From a bacterium (GTDB lineage Bacteria; Desulfobacterota; Binatia; DP-6): a stretch of 64,000 nt of DNA. The DNA lies in NCBI GenBank assembly GCA_026129405.1, contig JAHCID010000001.1, positions 1,116,001 to 1,180,000 on the forward strand, in the 5' to 3' direction. Below the pieces are notes generated by a model that worked only from the letters and a program-made list of their open reading frames with translations, did no database searches and was not told the origin of the DNA. Positions within the stretch are counted from its first letter, which is position 1, and each line of letters starts with the position of its first letter. This document shows positions 56,503 to 64,000 of the stretch, piece by piece. The translations under genes were made by a program, and so were the position numbers.

Positions 56503-58899
56503 TCACTTCGGCTCGAAGTCCAGGACCTGCTGGAACGTCGGCCGGTTCGTGGTCGGGAAGGTGTTGGGCAGGAGGCCCGGGCTGAAGCCCGTGCGCTGCG
56601 CGTTGCGGCGCCAGAGCGACGGCTCGGGCTGGCCGAGCTGTGTCGCCGTGGCGTTCGCGGCGTTGTGGATAGCCTGCCAGATGGCGTTGCGGCAGGTGTC
56701 GAGATCACCGCCGCCGCAGTAGGACAGGTGGAAGGGCCCGATCACGAGCTCCTTCATCAGCTTGCGCAGATCCTTGTCGACGTAGGACGCGCCCTCGAGG
56801 CCGTCGAGGTTGCGGACGTTGTCGAGGTTCGGGATCAGCGGCCCGAAGACCGGCGACATCACCGCGTCGGCGATCGGACGCCAGATCGCGTCCATGATGA
56901 CGGGGCCGGCCTCGTCCCAGAGGAGGTCGCCGTCGACGTCCATGCGGGGGGCGTCACGCGCGATCCAGTCGTCCATGAGATCCAGGATCTCCTGGTCGCG
57001 CGGCGTCGGCGCGGGGCCCGTGCGCAGCACGCGGCTGACGACCGGCCATGCCGACGACTTCACGTCCTCGGTCGCGGCGCGGTTCATGATGCCGACGTTG
57101 TCCGTGATCGCGACGCGCTCCGGCCACTTGTCGAAGTTCTCCACCCGCTGCACCGAGCCGTAGGGCTCGTCGTCGCCGTGCATGAAGCCGGGGGCCGAGC
57201 GGTTGTTCCAGTTGAGGAGAAGCCCCTCGGGGCCCGACGTCGCGTGCGGATGCCGCCCGCGGCTGAGGAACTTCTTGCCCCACTCGTACTGGCCGGTGCC
57301 GAGCGTCGGCAGCCGGCGATCGAGGCCTTTGGCGCGGATCGGCAGGTAGCCGGAGCTGAAGTACGCCGTCGCGCGCCGCGAGACATACGCCCAGTTGAAC
57401 GTGAAGCCGAACTGGTTCGCGACCCGGTAGAAGCGCGACGGGGTGCGCGCCTTACCCTCGGTCATGTCCTTCAGGGCGGCGAGGTTCAGCACGTCGCGGC
57501 CGAAGGTCGAGCGCTTGCGCGAGAGCGCCACCGGCTTGCCCCCGACGGTGGCGGTCGCGAACACCGGCCCGTGCACCGTGAGGTTGTAGACGAGGTCGTT
57601 GGTGCCGAGGCGGCCGGCGTTGAAGGTCTCCATCGCCCGACACTCGCCGTTGAAGAGGTAGGACTTGGTGGCACGCGTCGGTGCGCCGCCGCCGGGCACG
57701 CAGAGCTCCTCGACGAAGACGTCGCGCACGTCGTGCCCCGCCGACGTGAGGCTCCACGCGTAGTTCGGCGTGCGCCCGATGAGGATGTACATCGCCAGGC
57801 CGGGGACGGCGGCGCCCTGCGCCTGGAAGCCGGGGCCGTGGAGATCGATCTGCTGCACGATCTCCGGGTAGTAGTAGCCGAGCTGCGGGCCCATCACCGC
57901 GAGCGTGTGCTTGTTCGCGGAGCGCGAGCGGGCGGTGACGAGGAAGTTCGACGCGCGCAGGCGCGCCGGCGCGGCGGCAGCCGTCGCGGCCGGTACGCGC
58001 GGGTTGACGCTCTGGATGGAGCCGGCGTCGAGCACCACGGAGCCGCTCACCGGACCGCCCGTCAGCGGGCCGTACTTGAAGCGCTTCTTGATCGTGGTCG
58101 GCGCCTCGGGGTCGTCGGCCAGCATCACGTCTTCCCAGGCCTTGTGGCCGACCTCGTCGCCGAGCTGCTGCTGGAGCCGCGCGAGCAGATCGGCGTTGGC
58201 CGCCTCGCCGCCGCCGCCGGCGCCGAAGATCGAGCCGATGAACGCGGTCACCGCGATGACGTCGTTCACGGTCGCCGTCGGCTCGGAGATGCCGTTGGCG
58301 GCCCAGTAGGCGTTGATGCCGTCGGCGTACGCCTGTGCGTCGTCGAGGATCTCCTGGCCCTTCGCGCCGTACACGTCGAGCAGCAGCTTGCGCTGCGCGG
58401 TGACGAGCGCCTCGGCCTCCGGGCTCGGCGTGAACGTCTGCAGGCTCGTCACGAGGCCGAAGGCGTCGATGTTGGGGACGTCGGCGACGGCGACACGCGC
58501 CGGGCCGCGGCCGAGCTGGATCAGCAGCCCACGGTCGCGCGCGGTCGTCCAGCCGGCGCCGAAGGAGACGTCGTAGCGCGTCTCGCCGTAGACGTGCGGG
58601 ATGCCCCAGGCGTCGTAGATCAGCGTCAGCCCGGGGCGGCCCGTGTTCTCGACGTGCGTCGCGCCGATCGGGGAGAAGTCCTCGGGCAGGAAGTACTGGT
58701 CGATGTCCGCCCTGGTGATGTTGTCACGCAGCGGCGTGAGGCCGGCGTACAGCGCCAGCTGGTCCGTGGAGTTCACGGTGAACGGCACGCCGCCGAAGTT
58801 GCCGGGCGGCAGGATGTAGCGCGCGATGTCCGCGGCGATCGCCGGCGAGGCGGCGAGCGCGGCGAGCACCGCCGCGACGGACCGAATCCAACTTTTCAC
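56503..58899 (-). CDS. Penicillin acylase family (Ntn hydrolase) exported protein, 798 aa
   Basis: A signal peptide (VKSWIRSVAAVLAALAASPA) precedes an alpha chain, a spacer and a beta chain starting at the nucleophile Ser317 of LRASNFLV. Activation is by autocleavage before that Ser. The alpha-chain hallmark DAWGIPHVYGETRYDVSFGA and the beta-chain pieces HTLAVMGPQLGYYYPEIV and NYAWSLTSAGHDVRDVFVEE fit. Family members hydrolyse acyl-amides such as beta-lactams, acyl-homoserine lactones and lipopeptides. Substrate unknown; quorum quenching is possible. GTG 58899 follows AAGGGGGA. Confidence 0.89.
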   Translation of the reverse strand: MKSWIRSVAAVLAALAASPAIAADIARYILPPGNFGGVPFTVNSTDQLALYAGLTPLRDNITRADIDQYFLPEDFSPIGATHVENTGRPGLTLIYDAWGIPHVYGETRYDVSFGAGWTTARDRGLLIQLGRGPARVAVADVPNIDAFGLVTSLQTFTPSPEAEALVTAQRKLLLDVYGAKGQEILDDAQAYADGINAYWAANGISEPTATVNDVIAVTAFIGSIFGAGGGGEAANADLLARLQQQLGDEVGHKAWEDVMLADDPEAPTTIKKRFKYGPLTGGPVSGSVVLDAGSIQSVNPRVPAATAAAAPARLRASNFLVTARSRSANKHTLAVMGPQLGYYYPEIVQQIDLHGPGFQAQGAAVPGLAMYILIGRTPNYAWSLTSAGHDVRDVFVEELCVPGGGAPTRATKSYLFNGECRAMETFNAGRLGTNDLVYNLTVHGPVFATATVGGKPVALSRKRSTFGRDVLNLAALKDMTEGKARTPSRFYRVANQFGFTFNWAYVSRRATAYFSSGYLPIRAKGLDRRLPTLGTGQYEWGKKFLSRGRHPHATSGPEGLLLNWNNRSAPGFMHGDDEPYGSVQRVENFDKWPERVAITDNVGIMNRAATEDVKSSAWPVVSRVLRTGPAPTPRDQEILDLMDDWIARDAPRMDVDGDLLWDEAGPVIMDAIWRPIADAVMSPVFGPLIPNLDNVRNLDGLEGASYVDKDLRKLMKELVIGPFHLSYCGGGDLDTCRNAIWQAIHNAANATATQLGQPEPSLWRRNAQRTGFSPGLLPNTFPTTNRPTFQQVLDFEPK

Positions 58900-59218
58900 G
58901 GGGTCCCCCTTCTTCGATCGCCCGCCGTCGGGGCGGGCACTCCACGTCGACGGTCGTAGCAACGGGTGTGCGGGAGCGTCCATAAGGAACTTCCCGATAC
59001 GACCGCGCGGACGCCATGCCGCGCAGCGTCGGGCGAGGCCGTCTCGCTCACTCGCGCAGGACGTCCCAGCGCACGATGCGCACCGGCACCGCGAACCATC
59101 CGCTCGCCGTGGGCTCGGCGACGACGACGCGGGAGCGCGGCCGCGATCCAGAGCCACGGCATCGCCCGGCCGGCGGAGGCGATCACGACCGGCAGCATAG
59201 CGGGCGTCGCCGTGATGC
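58900..59218. other. 319-base gap holding the acylase promoter and a possible broken reading frame
   Basis: The acylase promoter (58953-58982) occupies the first third. The part from 59048 to 59222 has coding-like codon bias in two successive frames on the minus strand and is listed separately as a possible broken gene. Nothing else is supported. Confidence 0.5.
58953..58982 (-). promoter_or_regulatory. Candidate promoter of the penicillin acylase gene
   Basis: On the minus strand TGGACG (58982-58977), 18 bases, TACGAC (58958-58953). Start near 58946, leaving a leader of about 47 bases with the ribosome site. Confidence 0.42.
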
Positions 59219-59222
59219 TCAC
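59048..59222 (-). pseudogene. Possible small frameshifted gene after the GT2 gene
   Basis: GTG 59222 overlaps the GT2 stop (GTGA), as functional junctions do in this genome, and opens with MLPVVIASAGRAMPWLWIAA, a hydrophobic segment. That frame then turns into an Arg/His run. The neighbouring frame from about 59128 reads SRVVVAEPTASGWFAVPVRI then VRWDVLRE and a stop at 59050-59048, with the normal G/C third-base bias. A single-base indel near 59125-59135 would join them into a protein of about 57 aa. Family unknown. Confidence 0.38.
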
Positions 59223-60208
59223 GCGGCGCAGACGAAGTCGGTCCCCTCGCACCATCCCTGCGCGATGCAGAACGCGCGGATCTCGGCGCGCGCCGCCGGT
59301 CCCGCCACCGACGCCACCAGCGGCAGGCGCGGCAGCGTCGCCAGCGCCGGGGGAGCCACCACGGGGGCGCCGTGGATACGCTGGCCGAGGCGCCCCGGAT
59401 GCAGCTCCACGATCGCGGCCGGCGTGCGGCCGTGCGCAGCCAGCGCGGCGCGCAGGGCGCGGCCCGTGCCGCCGTAGCCCCACAGGTGGTAGCGCGGGCT
59501 CGCGGCGAGGAAGCCGGTGGCGAGGAAGTGGGCGCGGCAGGCGGTGAGGGCCGCCGGGGTGTAGGCGGGGTGCGTGCGGGTGAGCCGCGCCGGGTGGTCG
59601 CGCCAGGCGAGCAGGCGGCGCGGCACGACGCCGAGGCGATGGCCCGCGGCGAGGAGACGCAGCACGAGGTCCCAGTCCTCCGGCCAGGCGCAGGCGCGCC
59701 AGCCGAACGCAGCGAGGACGGGGCGGCGGAGCATCCAGGTGGGATGCGCGAGCGGGCACTCGACGTAGGCCTCGGCCCGTACGGCGGCCGGGCCGTCGAT
59801 ACCGTTCAGCCAGGCCTCGTACGCGCGCAGGCCGTCGCTCATCGCCCGGCGCGGAAAGAAGCGCACCCAGGCGCCGACGCCGGCCAGGCCCGGGTCGGCG
59901 TCGAGCGCCGCCACCTGACGCGCGATGCGGTCGCGGCGCATGAGGTCGTCGGCGTCGAAGCGCGCGACGAGCTCCCCCCGGCACGCGGCGAGCCCGGTCG
60001 CGAGCGCGGCCACGAGGCCGCGGGCCGGGGTGCGCAGGACGACGACGCGCGCGTCGCCGGCGGCGCACGCGGCCGTCCCGTCGGTCGAGCCGTCGTCGAC
60101 CACGACGCACTCCCAGTCCGTGCACGTCTGCCGGCGCAGGCTCGCGAGCGCGGCCGGAAGTGTGGCGGCGGCATCGCGCGCGGGGAGGAGGACGGACACG
60201 CGGGGCAC
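59219..60208 (-). CDS. GT2 glycosyltransferase fused to a Rossmann-like C-terminal domain, 329 aa
   Basis: Residues 1-225 are a GT-A family 2 transferase: RVSVLLPARDAAATLPAALA, the nucleotide-binding VVVDDGSTDGT, ARFDADDLM (DxD) and CAWPEDWDLVLRLLAAG (catalytic ED). The last 90 residues begin YHLWGYGGTGRALRAALAAH, a GxGGxG-like nucleotide loop as in PglD N-terminal domains. It probably adds sugar to an envelope glycan. GTG 60208 is preferred because TTGCAT-18-ACAACC ends six bases before it; an upstream TTG at 60244 lies in that -35 box. Confidence 0.84.
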   Translation of the reverse strand: MPRVSVLLPARDAAATLPAALASLRRQTCTDWECVVVDDGSTDGTAACAAGDARVVVLRTPARGLVAALATGLAACRGELVARFDADDLMRRDRIARQVAALDADPGLAGVGAWVRFFPRRAMSDGLRAYEAWLNGIDGPAAVRAEAYVECPLAHPTWMLRRPVLAAFGWRACAWPEDWDLVLRLLAAGHRLGVVPRRLLAWRDHPARLTRTHPAYTPAALTACRAHFLATGFLAASPRYHLWGYGGTGRALRAALAAHGRTPAAIVELHPGRLGQRIHGAPVVAPPALATLPRLPLVASVAGPAARAEIRAFCIAQGWCEGTDFVCAA

Positions 60209-60214
60209 GACGGC

Positions 60215-60244
60215 GGTTGTCCGGGGGCGGCCGGGGGCATGCAA
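60215..60244 (-). promoter_or_regulatory. Promoter of the GT2 gene
   Basis: On the minus strand TTGCAT (60244-60239), 18 bases, ACAACC (60220-60215), six bases to GTG 60208. Confidence 0.45.
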
Positions 60245-60278
60245 GGCGCACCGTGTGCGTCGGCTGGGCGTCCTCCGC

Positions 60279-60284
60279 TATAGT
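60279..60284 (+). promoter_or_regulatory. Probable -10 box of the MMPL/cNMP gene
   Basis: TATAGT, close to consensus, ending ten bases before ATG 60295. No convincing -35 at 17-18 bases. Confidence 0.45.
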
Positions 60285-60294
60285 CCGCCGCGAC

Positions 60295-63075
60295 ATGGAC
60301 CGGCTGGCAAGCTGGATCGTGGCGCATCCCCGGCGGGTGGTCGCCGCGGTCCTCGTGCTCACGGTTGTCCTCGGGTCGTTCGCGGCCCGCATCCGCATCG
60401 AAAGCTCGCTCGAGAGCGTGCTCCCCGCTGGCGATCCGCAGGTCGCCTTCTACGACCAGGTGCGGCAGCGCTTCGGCGGCGACGACGTCGGGGTGGTCGG
60501 CGTCGTCGCCGCCGACGTCTTCGCGCCGGCGACGCTCGAGAAGATCGGCCGCGTCACCACCGCCATCGGCAAGCTGCCGGGCGTCGAGTCGGTGCTGAGC
60601 ATCACGAACGCGAAGGACATCGCCGCCGACGTCTTCACGCCCCCGCCGCTGCTGCCGCGCCTGCCGCCGACGCCCGAGGACGTCGCCGCGCTCCAGGCGA
60701 AGCTCCTCGCCATGCCGCTGTATCGCGAGAACCTGATCGCGCCGAACGCGAAGGGCGCCGCCATCAACGTGTTCTTCGCGCCCATGACCGACGCCCAGTA
60801 CCTCGCCAACGGCCTCGACCACCGGATCGACGAGATCCTCGCGGCGGAGCAGGGACCCGAGCGCTGGTACTTCACCGGCGCGGCCCACGTGAAGGCCGAG
60901 GCGGTGGCGCTCATGCGCGGCGATCTCCTGCGCTTCACGCCCCTCGCGCTCGGCCTCATCGTCCTCGTCTTCTGGCTCTCGTTCCGCACCAAGCGCGGCG
61001 TCCTGCTGCCGCTCGCGGCCGTCTGCATGGCGCTCGTGTGGACGCTCGGGGTGATGGTCGCCACCGGGCACGCGATCTCGCTCGGCACCTTCGTGCTGCC
61101 GCCGCTGATCCTGGTGATCGGCAGCTCGTACGCCATCCACGTGATGGCGCGGTACTACGAGCAGGCGGAGCGCGGCCGGCCGCGCAGCGAGGTGGTGCAG
61201 GAGGCGTTGCGCCAGGTCGCCATGCCGCTGTCGATCTCGGTCCTCACCACGACGATCGGCTTCGGCGCCCTCATGGTGAACCGCATCCCGGCGATCTGGG
61301 AGTTCGGCCTGTTTTCCGTCGTCGGCGCCGTCTTCCTGCTGATCGTGTGCCTGTTCTTCGTGCCGGCCGTGCTGGCGCTCGTGCCGACGGAGCGTGCCGC
61401 CGCGCGCGCCGCCGACGGCTCGCCCGCGCTGGTCGCCGTGCTGACGCGCGTCGCGCGCGTCGTCTCGTGCTCGCGGCGCGCGATCGCCGTCGGCGCGCTG
61501 GTCGTGACGGTCGTGGCGCTCGCCGGCATGCGTCGCATCCAGGTCGACTCGGACTTCCTCAACTACTTCACGCCGAGCTCGAGCGTGCGGCAGGCCAACG
61601 AGGTCATCAACCACGACATCGTCGGCTCGAACCCCTTCTACATCGTGATCGAGGGCAACGGCTCCGGGTCCATGGCGCGCTGGCAGAGCCTGTGGCTCGT
61701 GAACGAGCTCCAGACGTACCTGCGGACGCTGCCGGGGATCAGCTCGTCCATCTCGCTCGTCGACTACCTGGAGCTGCTCGACGCAGGGCTCGCGTCGACC
61801 GCCGGCAACGACCTCGTCGTCGACGAGCACGGACAGATCAAGCCGGCGGAGAAACCGAAGTCGTTCTGGGAAGACCCGGCGATGCTCGAGCCGGCGCTGA
61901 AGCTGGTGCGGCAGACGCCCGACACCTTCAAGAGCGTCGTCACGCCGGATTTCGCGAGCACCAGCATCCTCGTACGCACGAGCCTCTCGGGCTCGCGCGC
62001 CGTGGAGGCGACGCTCGCGAAGATCCGTGCCTTCGTCGCGCAACATTTTCCCGCCGAGTTCCAGGTCCACCTGACCGGCAGCCTCGTCCTCATGACCGGC
62101 ACGACGTCGGCGATCGTACAGGGCCAGGTCGAGAGCCTCGCCATCGCGCTCGGCACGATCTTCGTCGTCATGTCGGTGATGTTCCTGTCGGTGCGCATCG
62201 GCGCGCTGGCGATCCTGCCGAACGTGTTGCCGATCGTCCTCTTCTTCGGCGTCATGGGCTGGCTCGGCATCCTGCTGAACCAGGGCACGAGCCTCATCGC
62301 CGCCATCACGCTCGGCATCGCGATCGACAACACCATCCACTACATGGCGCGGCTCAACCGTGAGCTGCGCGGCGAGACCGACCAGGCGGCGGCGATCGCA
62401 CGTACGCTCACGTCGGTGGGCGTGCCGATCGTGTCGACGAGCGTCGCGCTGCTCCTCGGCTTCCTCACCTTCGCCTTCTCGAACTTCGTGCCCATCCAGA
62501 ACTTCGGCGTGCTCTCGAGCGTGACGCTGGGCGCGGCGCTGGTCGCGAACCTGGTGCTGCTGCCGGCGCTGCTCGCCACGTTCAAGATCATCACGCTCTG
62601 GGACCTCGTCGGCGTGAAGCTCGGCGAGGACCCGGCCCGCACGATCCCGCTCTTCGGCGGGCTGCGGCCGTCGCAGGCGCGCGTCGTCGTGCTGATGGGC
62701 GACCTGCGCCGCTACCGGCCCGGCGAGCCGATCGTGCGGCGCGGCGAGGAGGGCGACGCGATGTTCGTGCTCCTGAACGGCCGCGCCGAGGTCTGGGCCG
62801 GCGATCCCGAGCGCCGGCGCGTCGCCGAGCTGGCCCGGGGCGACGTCTTCGGCGAGATGGGCCTCGTGCGGCACAACGAGCGCACGGCCGACGTCGTCGC
62901 CGACGGCGAGGTCGAGGTCCTGGCCGTCGACCAGCGATTCCTCGAGCGCATCCAACGCCGCTACCCGCGCATCGCGTCCAAGGTGTTCCTGAACCTCACG
63001 CGTATCCTCAGCGACAAGCTGGAGCGCACGACCACGCAGTTCGTCGCCGCCGGCGCGGGGCGCCGGGCGGGCTGA
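60295..63075 (+). CDS. MMPL/RND-superfamily exporter fused to a cyclic-nucleotide-binding domain, 926 aa
   Basis: Two RND-type halves, each one membrane helix, a periplasmic domain (about 35-210 and 420-620) and five more helices. Family pieces are LVIGSSYAIHVMARYYEQAE and LGIAIDNTIHYMARLNRELR (helix 4 with Asp/His for proton coupling) and TTTIGFGALMVNRIPAI. The last 130 residues form a cNMP-binding beta-barrel: YRPGEPIVRRGEEGDAMFVL, GRAEVWAGD and the phosphate cassette GDVFGEMGLVRHNERTADVV. It probably exports lipids or hydrophobic compounds under cytosolic nucleotide control. Monocistronic. Confidence 0.9.
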   Translation: MDRLASWIVAHPRRVVAAVLVLTVVLGSFAARIRIESSLESVLPAGDPQVAFYDQVRQRFGGDDVGVVGVVAADVFAPATLEKIGRVTTAIGKLPGVESVLSITNAKDIAADVFTPPPLLPRLPPTPEDVAALQAKLLAMPLYRENLIAPNAKGAAINVFFAPMTDAQYLANGLDHRIDEILAAEQGPERWYFTGAAHVKAEAVALMRGDLLRFTPLALGLIVLVFWLSFRTKRGVLLPLAAVCMALVWTLGVMVATGHAISLGTFVLPPLILVIGSSYAIHVMARYYEQAERGRPRSEVVQEALRQVAMPLSISVLTTTIGFGALMVNRIPAIWEFGLFSVVGAVFLLIVCLFFVPAVLALVPTERAAARAADGSPALVAVLTRVARVVSCSRRAIAVGALVVTVVALAGMRRIQVDSDFLNYFTPSSSVRQANEVINHDIVGSNPFYIVIEGNGSGSMARWQSLWLVNELQTYLRTLPGISSSISLVDYLELLDAGLASTAGNDLVVDEHGQIKPAEKPKSFWEDPAMLEPALKLVRQTPDTFKSVVTPDFASTSILVRTSLSGSRAVEATLAKIRAFVAQHFPAEFQVHLTGSLVLMTGTTSAIVQGQVESLAIALGTIFVVMSVMFLSVRIGALAILPNVLPIVLFFGVMGWLGILLNQGTSLIAAITLGIAIDNTIHYMARLNRELRGETDQAAAIARTLTSVGVPIVSTSVALLLGFLTFAFSNFVPIQNFGVLSSVTLGAALVANLVLLPALLATFKIITLWDLVGVKLGEDPARTIPLFGGLRPSQARVVVLMGDLRRYRPGEPIVRRGEEGDAMFVLLNGRAEVWAGDPERRRVAELARGDVFGEMGLVRHNERTADVVADGEVEVLAVDQRFLERIQRRYPRIASKVFLNLTRILSDKLERTTTQFVAAGAGRRAG

Positions 63076-63111
63076 GCCCGCTCCGGGCGCACCCACCGGC
63101 TGCGGCGCCTG

Positions 63112-63129
63112 CACAAACGGGCGTTTGTG
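63112..63129 (+). promoter_or_regulatory. 18-bp operator-like palindrome
   Basis: CACAAACG, GG, CGTTTGTG: perfect 8-bp arms in the gap after the MMPL gene, about 20 bases upstream of the -35 of the gene at 63233. It fits a dimeric regulator site, TetR-type by size. Confidence 0.5.
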
Positions 63130-63147
63130 TGGGAGGTGCGAAATTGC

Positions 63148-63177
63148 TTGCGGATCCCGTACCCCACTTGGTAGACC
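63148..63177 (+). promoter_or_regulatory. Promoter of the Cys-rich exported gene at 63233
   Basis: TTGCGG, an 18-base spacer, TAGACC. Start near 63184, leader about 49 bases. Confidence 0.48.
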
Positions 63178-63232
63178 CGCGCCGCCCCACCGGGCGCGGC
63201 CGCGCTCGAATCCGGGGCCCGAGGCGATGTGA

Positions 63233-64000
63233 ATGGTCGGGCGGATCCTTCTCGCAGCCCTGGTCGCGCTGGGAAGCGCGGTCGCGGCACCCGGGGCGCT
63301 CGCCGGTGACGCCGGCGTCACTGGCCAGAGCGTTTCGATCAGCCGCACGACGACGGGCCGGCAGCTCGTCAAGTCGTTGCAGAAGGGCGCAGGCATCCAG
63401 TTCGGACCGAGCAGCGGTGCGAGCGAGCTGAGCGGGCGCCTCGAGATCTGGTACGCCGACCAGCCCGCCAACAAGGGCGTGCTGGCGATGCCCGCGCCGT
63501 GGTTCGGCAACAGCGGCAGCGTCGCGACCTACAAGAACGGGCTCGCGCCGAACGGACCGTCGCCGGTGAAGGCGGCGACCATCAAGCAGGGCAAGCTCGC
63601 GAAGCTCCTCGGCGCCGGGCTCGGCGGCCTCGACATCGGCGCCGCGCCGGGGAGCGGCGGCGTCTACACCGTCCTCACCATCGACAACGCCGGCAACGGC
63701 TCGCGGCATCGCATGTGCTCGCTCTATCGCGGGTCCCTCGGCAGCCGCGTCATCCACCGCGCCAGCGGCGCCACGACCAAGCTGATCCTCAAGAAGGGCG
63801 TCGCCATGCCGTGCCCGAACTGCACCGACGGCACGCGCAACGGCAACGAGACCGGCATCGACTGCGGCGGCGGTGAGTGTGGCGCGTGCCCCACCGGCCA
63901 GGGCTGCAGCGGGCCGACGGACTGCCTGAGCGGCATCTGCACCGCCGGCGTCTGTCAGGTCCCGAGCTGCACCGACGGCCTCCAGAGCGGCGCCGAGACG
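63233..64000 (+). CDS. Exported Cys-rich repeat protein, N-terminal part (cut by window edge)
   Basis: A signal peptide (MVGRILLAALVALGSAVAAP) precedes a beta-rich domain of about 170 aa (SGRLEIWYADQPANKGVLAM, KLLGAGLGGLDIGAAPG, TKLILKKGVAMPCPNC). It then enters Cys-rich modules CTDGTRNGNETGIDCGGGEC and DCLSGICTAGVCQ, a repeat typical of Myxococcota/Binatota surface proteins. It runs open to base 64000 with another module beginning, so the full protein is longer. ATG 63233 follows GAGGCG. Disulfide formation would need oxidases such as the DsbA-like protein at 44482. Function unknown. Confidence 0.78.
   Translation, partial: MVGRILLAALVALGSAVAAPGALAGDAGVTGQSVSISRTTTGRQLVKSLQKGAGIQFGPSSGASELSGRLEIWYADQPANKGVLAMPAPWFGNSGSVATYKNGLAPNGPSPVKAATIKQGKLAKLLGAGLGGLDIGAAPGSGGVYTVLTIDNAGNGSRHRMCSLYRGSLGSRVIHRASGATTKLILKKGVAMPCPNCTDGTRNGNETGIDCGGGECGACPTGQGCSGPTDCLSGICTAGVCQVPSCTDGLQSGAET

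Noticed and set aside
60242-60244. TTG at 60244 as the start of the GT2 gene
   Set aside because: It lies within the TTGCAT -35 box; GTG 60208 has the six-base spacing and starts just before the first GT2 strand.
63067-63081. Hairpin GCGGGC-TGA-GCCCGC with the MMPL stop codon as its loop
   Set aside because: Only six base pairs, no T tract, and it overlaps coding sequence; probably chance at this GC content.
59839-63510. A minus-strand open frame of about 1220 codons antisense to the MMPL gene
   Set aside because: Low-complexity Arg/Asp/His composition and no motif. The plus strand encodes a clear MMPL/cNMP protein.

Overview
The window is very GC-rich (about 70%) and densely coded, with strong GC bias at third codon positions, frequent GTG starts and many 4-base stop/start overlaps (GTGA, ATGA). 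The gene set points to a soil or sediment bacterium of a deltaproteobacterial-grade lineage such as Binatota, Desulfobacterota or Myxococcota. The clues are Cys-rich repeats of the type CGDGVVGVGEEC, Thr-rich linkers in secreted proteins, NHL and RTX exoproteins, CaiB-type CoA transferase, FadD-type ligase, LLM oxidoreductase and DUF1329. The phylum is inference; no rRNA or tRNA gene is present to test it.

Layout. 1-5495: end of lnt, a small unknown protein, the modABC molybdate transporter on the minus strand, prfB with a programmed frameshift, and pyrE. 5586-12059: an NHL/Cys-rich secreted protein, an outer-membrane barrel, a TIR-like/membrane/FlgO-like/NTF2-like protein and two lipoproteins. 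12079-21924: a PA-domain peptidase-like protein, an acyl-CoA ligase, an M23 peptidase and a giant G8/RTX exoprotein. 22045-24389: small exported proteins and a membrane di-iron hydroxylase. 24391-27823: a three-gene operon of LuxE-like, LuxC-like and class III aminotransferase proteins. 27925-31742: TPR protein, CoA transferase, FabI/FabL-like reductase and others. 31847-39656: exported LLM protein, CsgG-like lipoprotein, double methyltransferase, acetolactate decarboxylase with a ribbon-helix-helix front end, and a MAPEG/enoyl-CoA hydratase/RluA operon. 39744-45342: DUF1329, thioesterase, flavin reductase, receiver-like protein, SDR and DsbA-like protein. 45448-56352: GH116 plus GHMP kinase, DUF3089 esterase, SBF transporter, glyQS, two small genes, and quinone reductase plus GH1. 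56503-64000: penicillin acylase, GT2, an MMPL transporter fused to a cNMP-binding domain, and a truncated Cys-rich exported protein.

Regulation can be read unusually well. Many genes have TTGNNN, a 17-18 bp spacer, a TANNNT-like box and then only 5-9 bases before the start codon, which suggests leaderless or near-leaderless mRNAs. This grammar also settles several starts (27925, 30473, 60208). Four small genes (783, 22045, 42685, 53812) instead carry sigma-54 type -24/-12 elements with exact spacing. GC-rich hairpins follow several stop codons.

The strongest candidate for an undescribed system is the LuxE/LuxC/aminotransferase operon. Its three predicted steps are carboxylate activation, reduction to aldehyde and transamination, which together would make a long-chain primary amine. 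Function here is inferred from families and gene order only.
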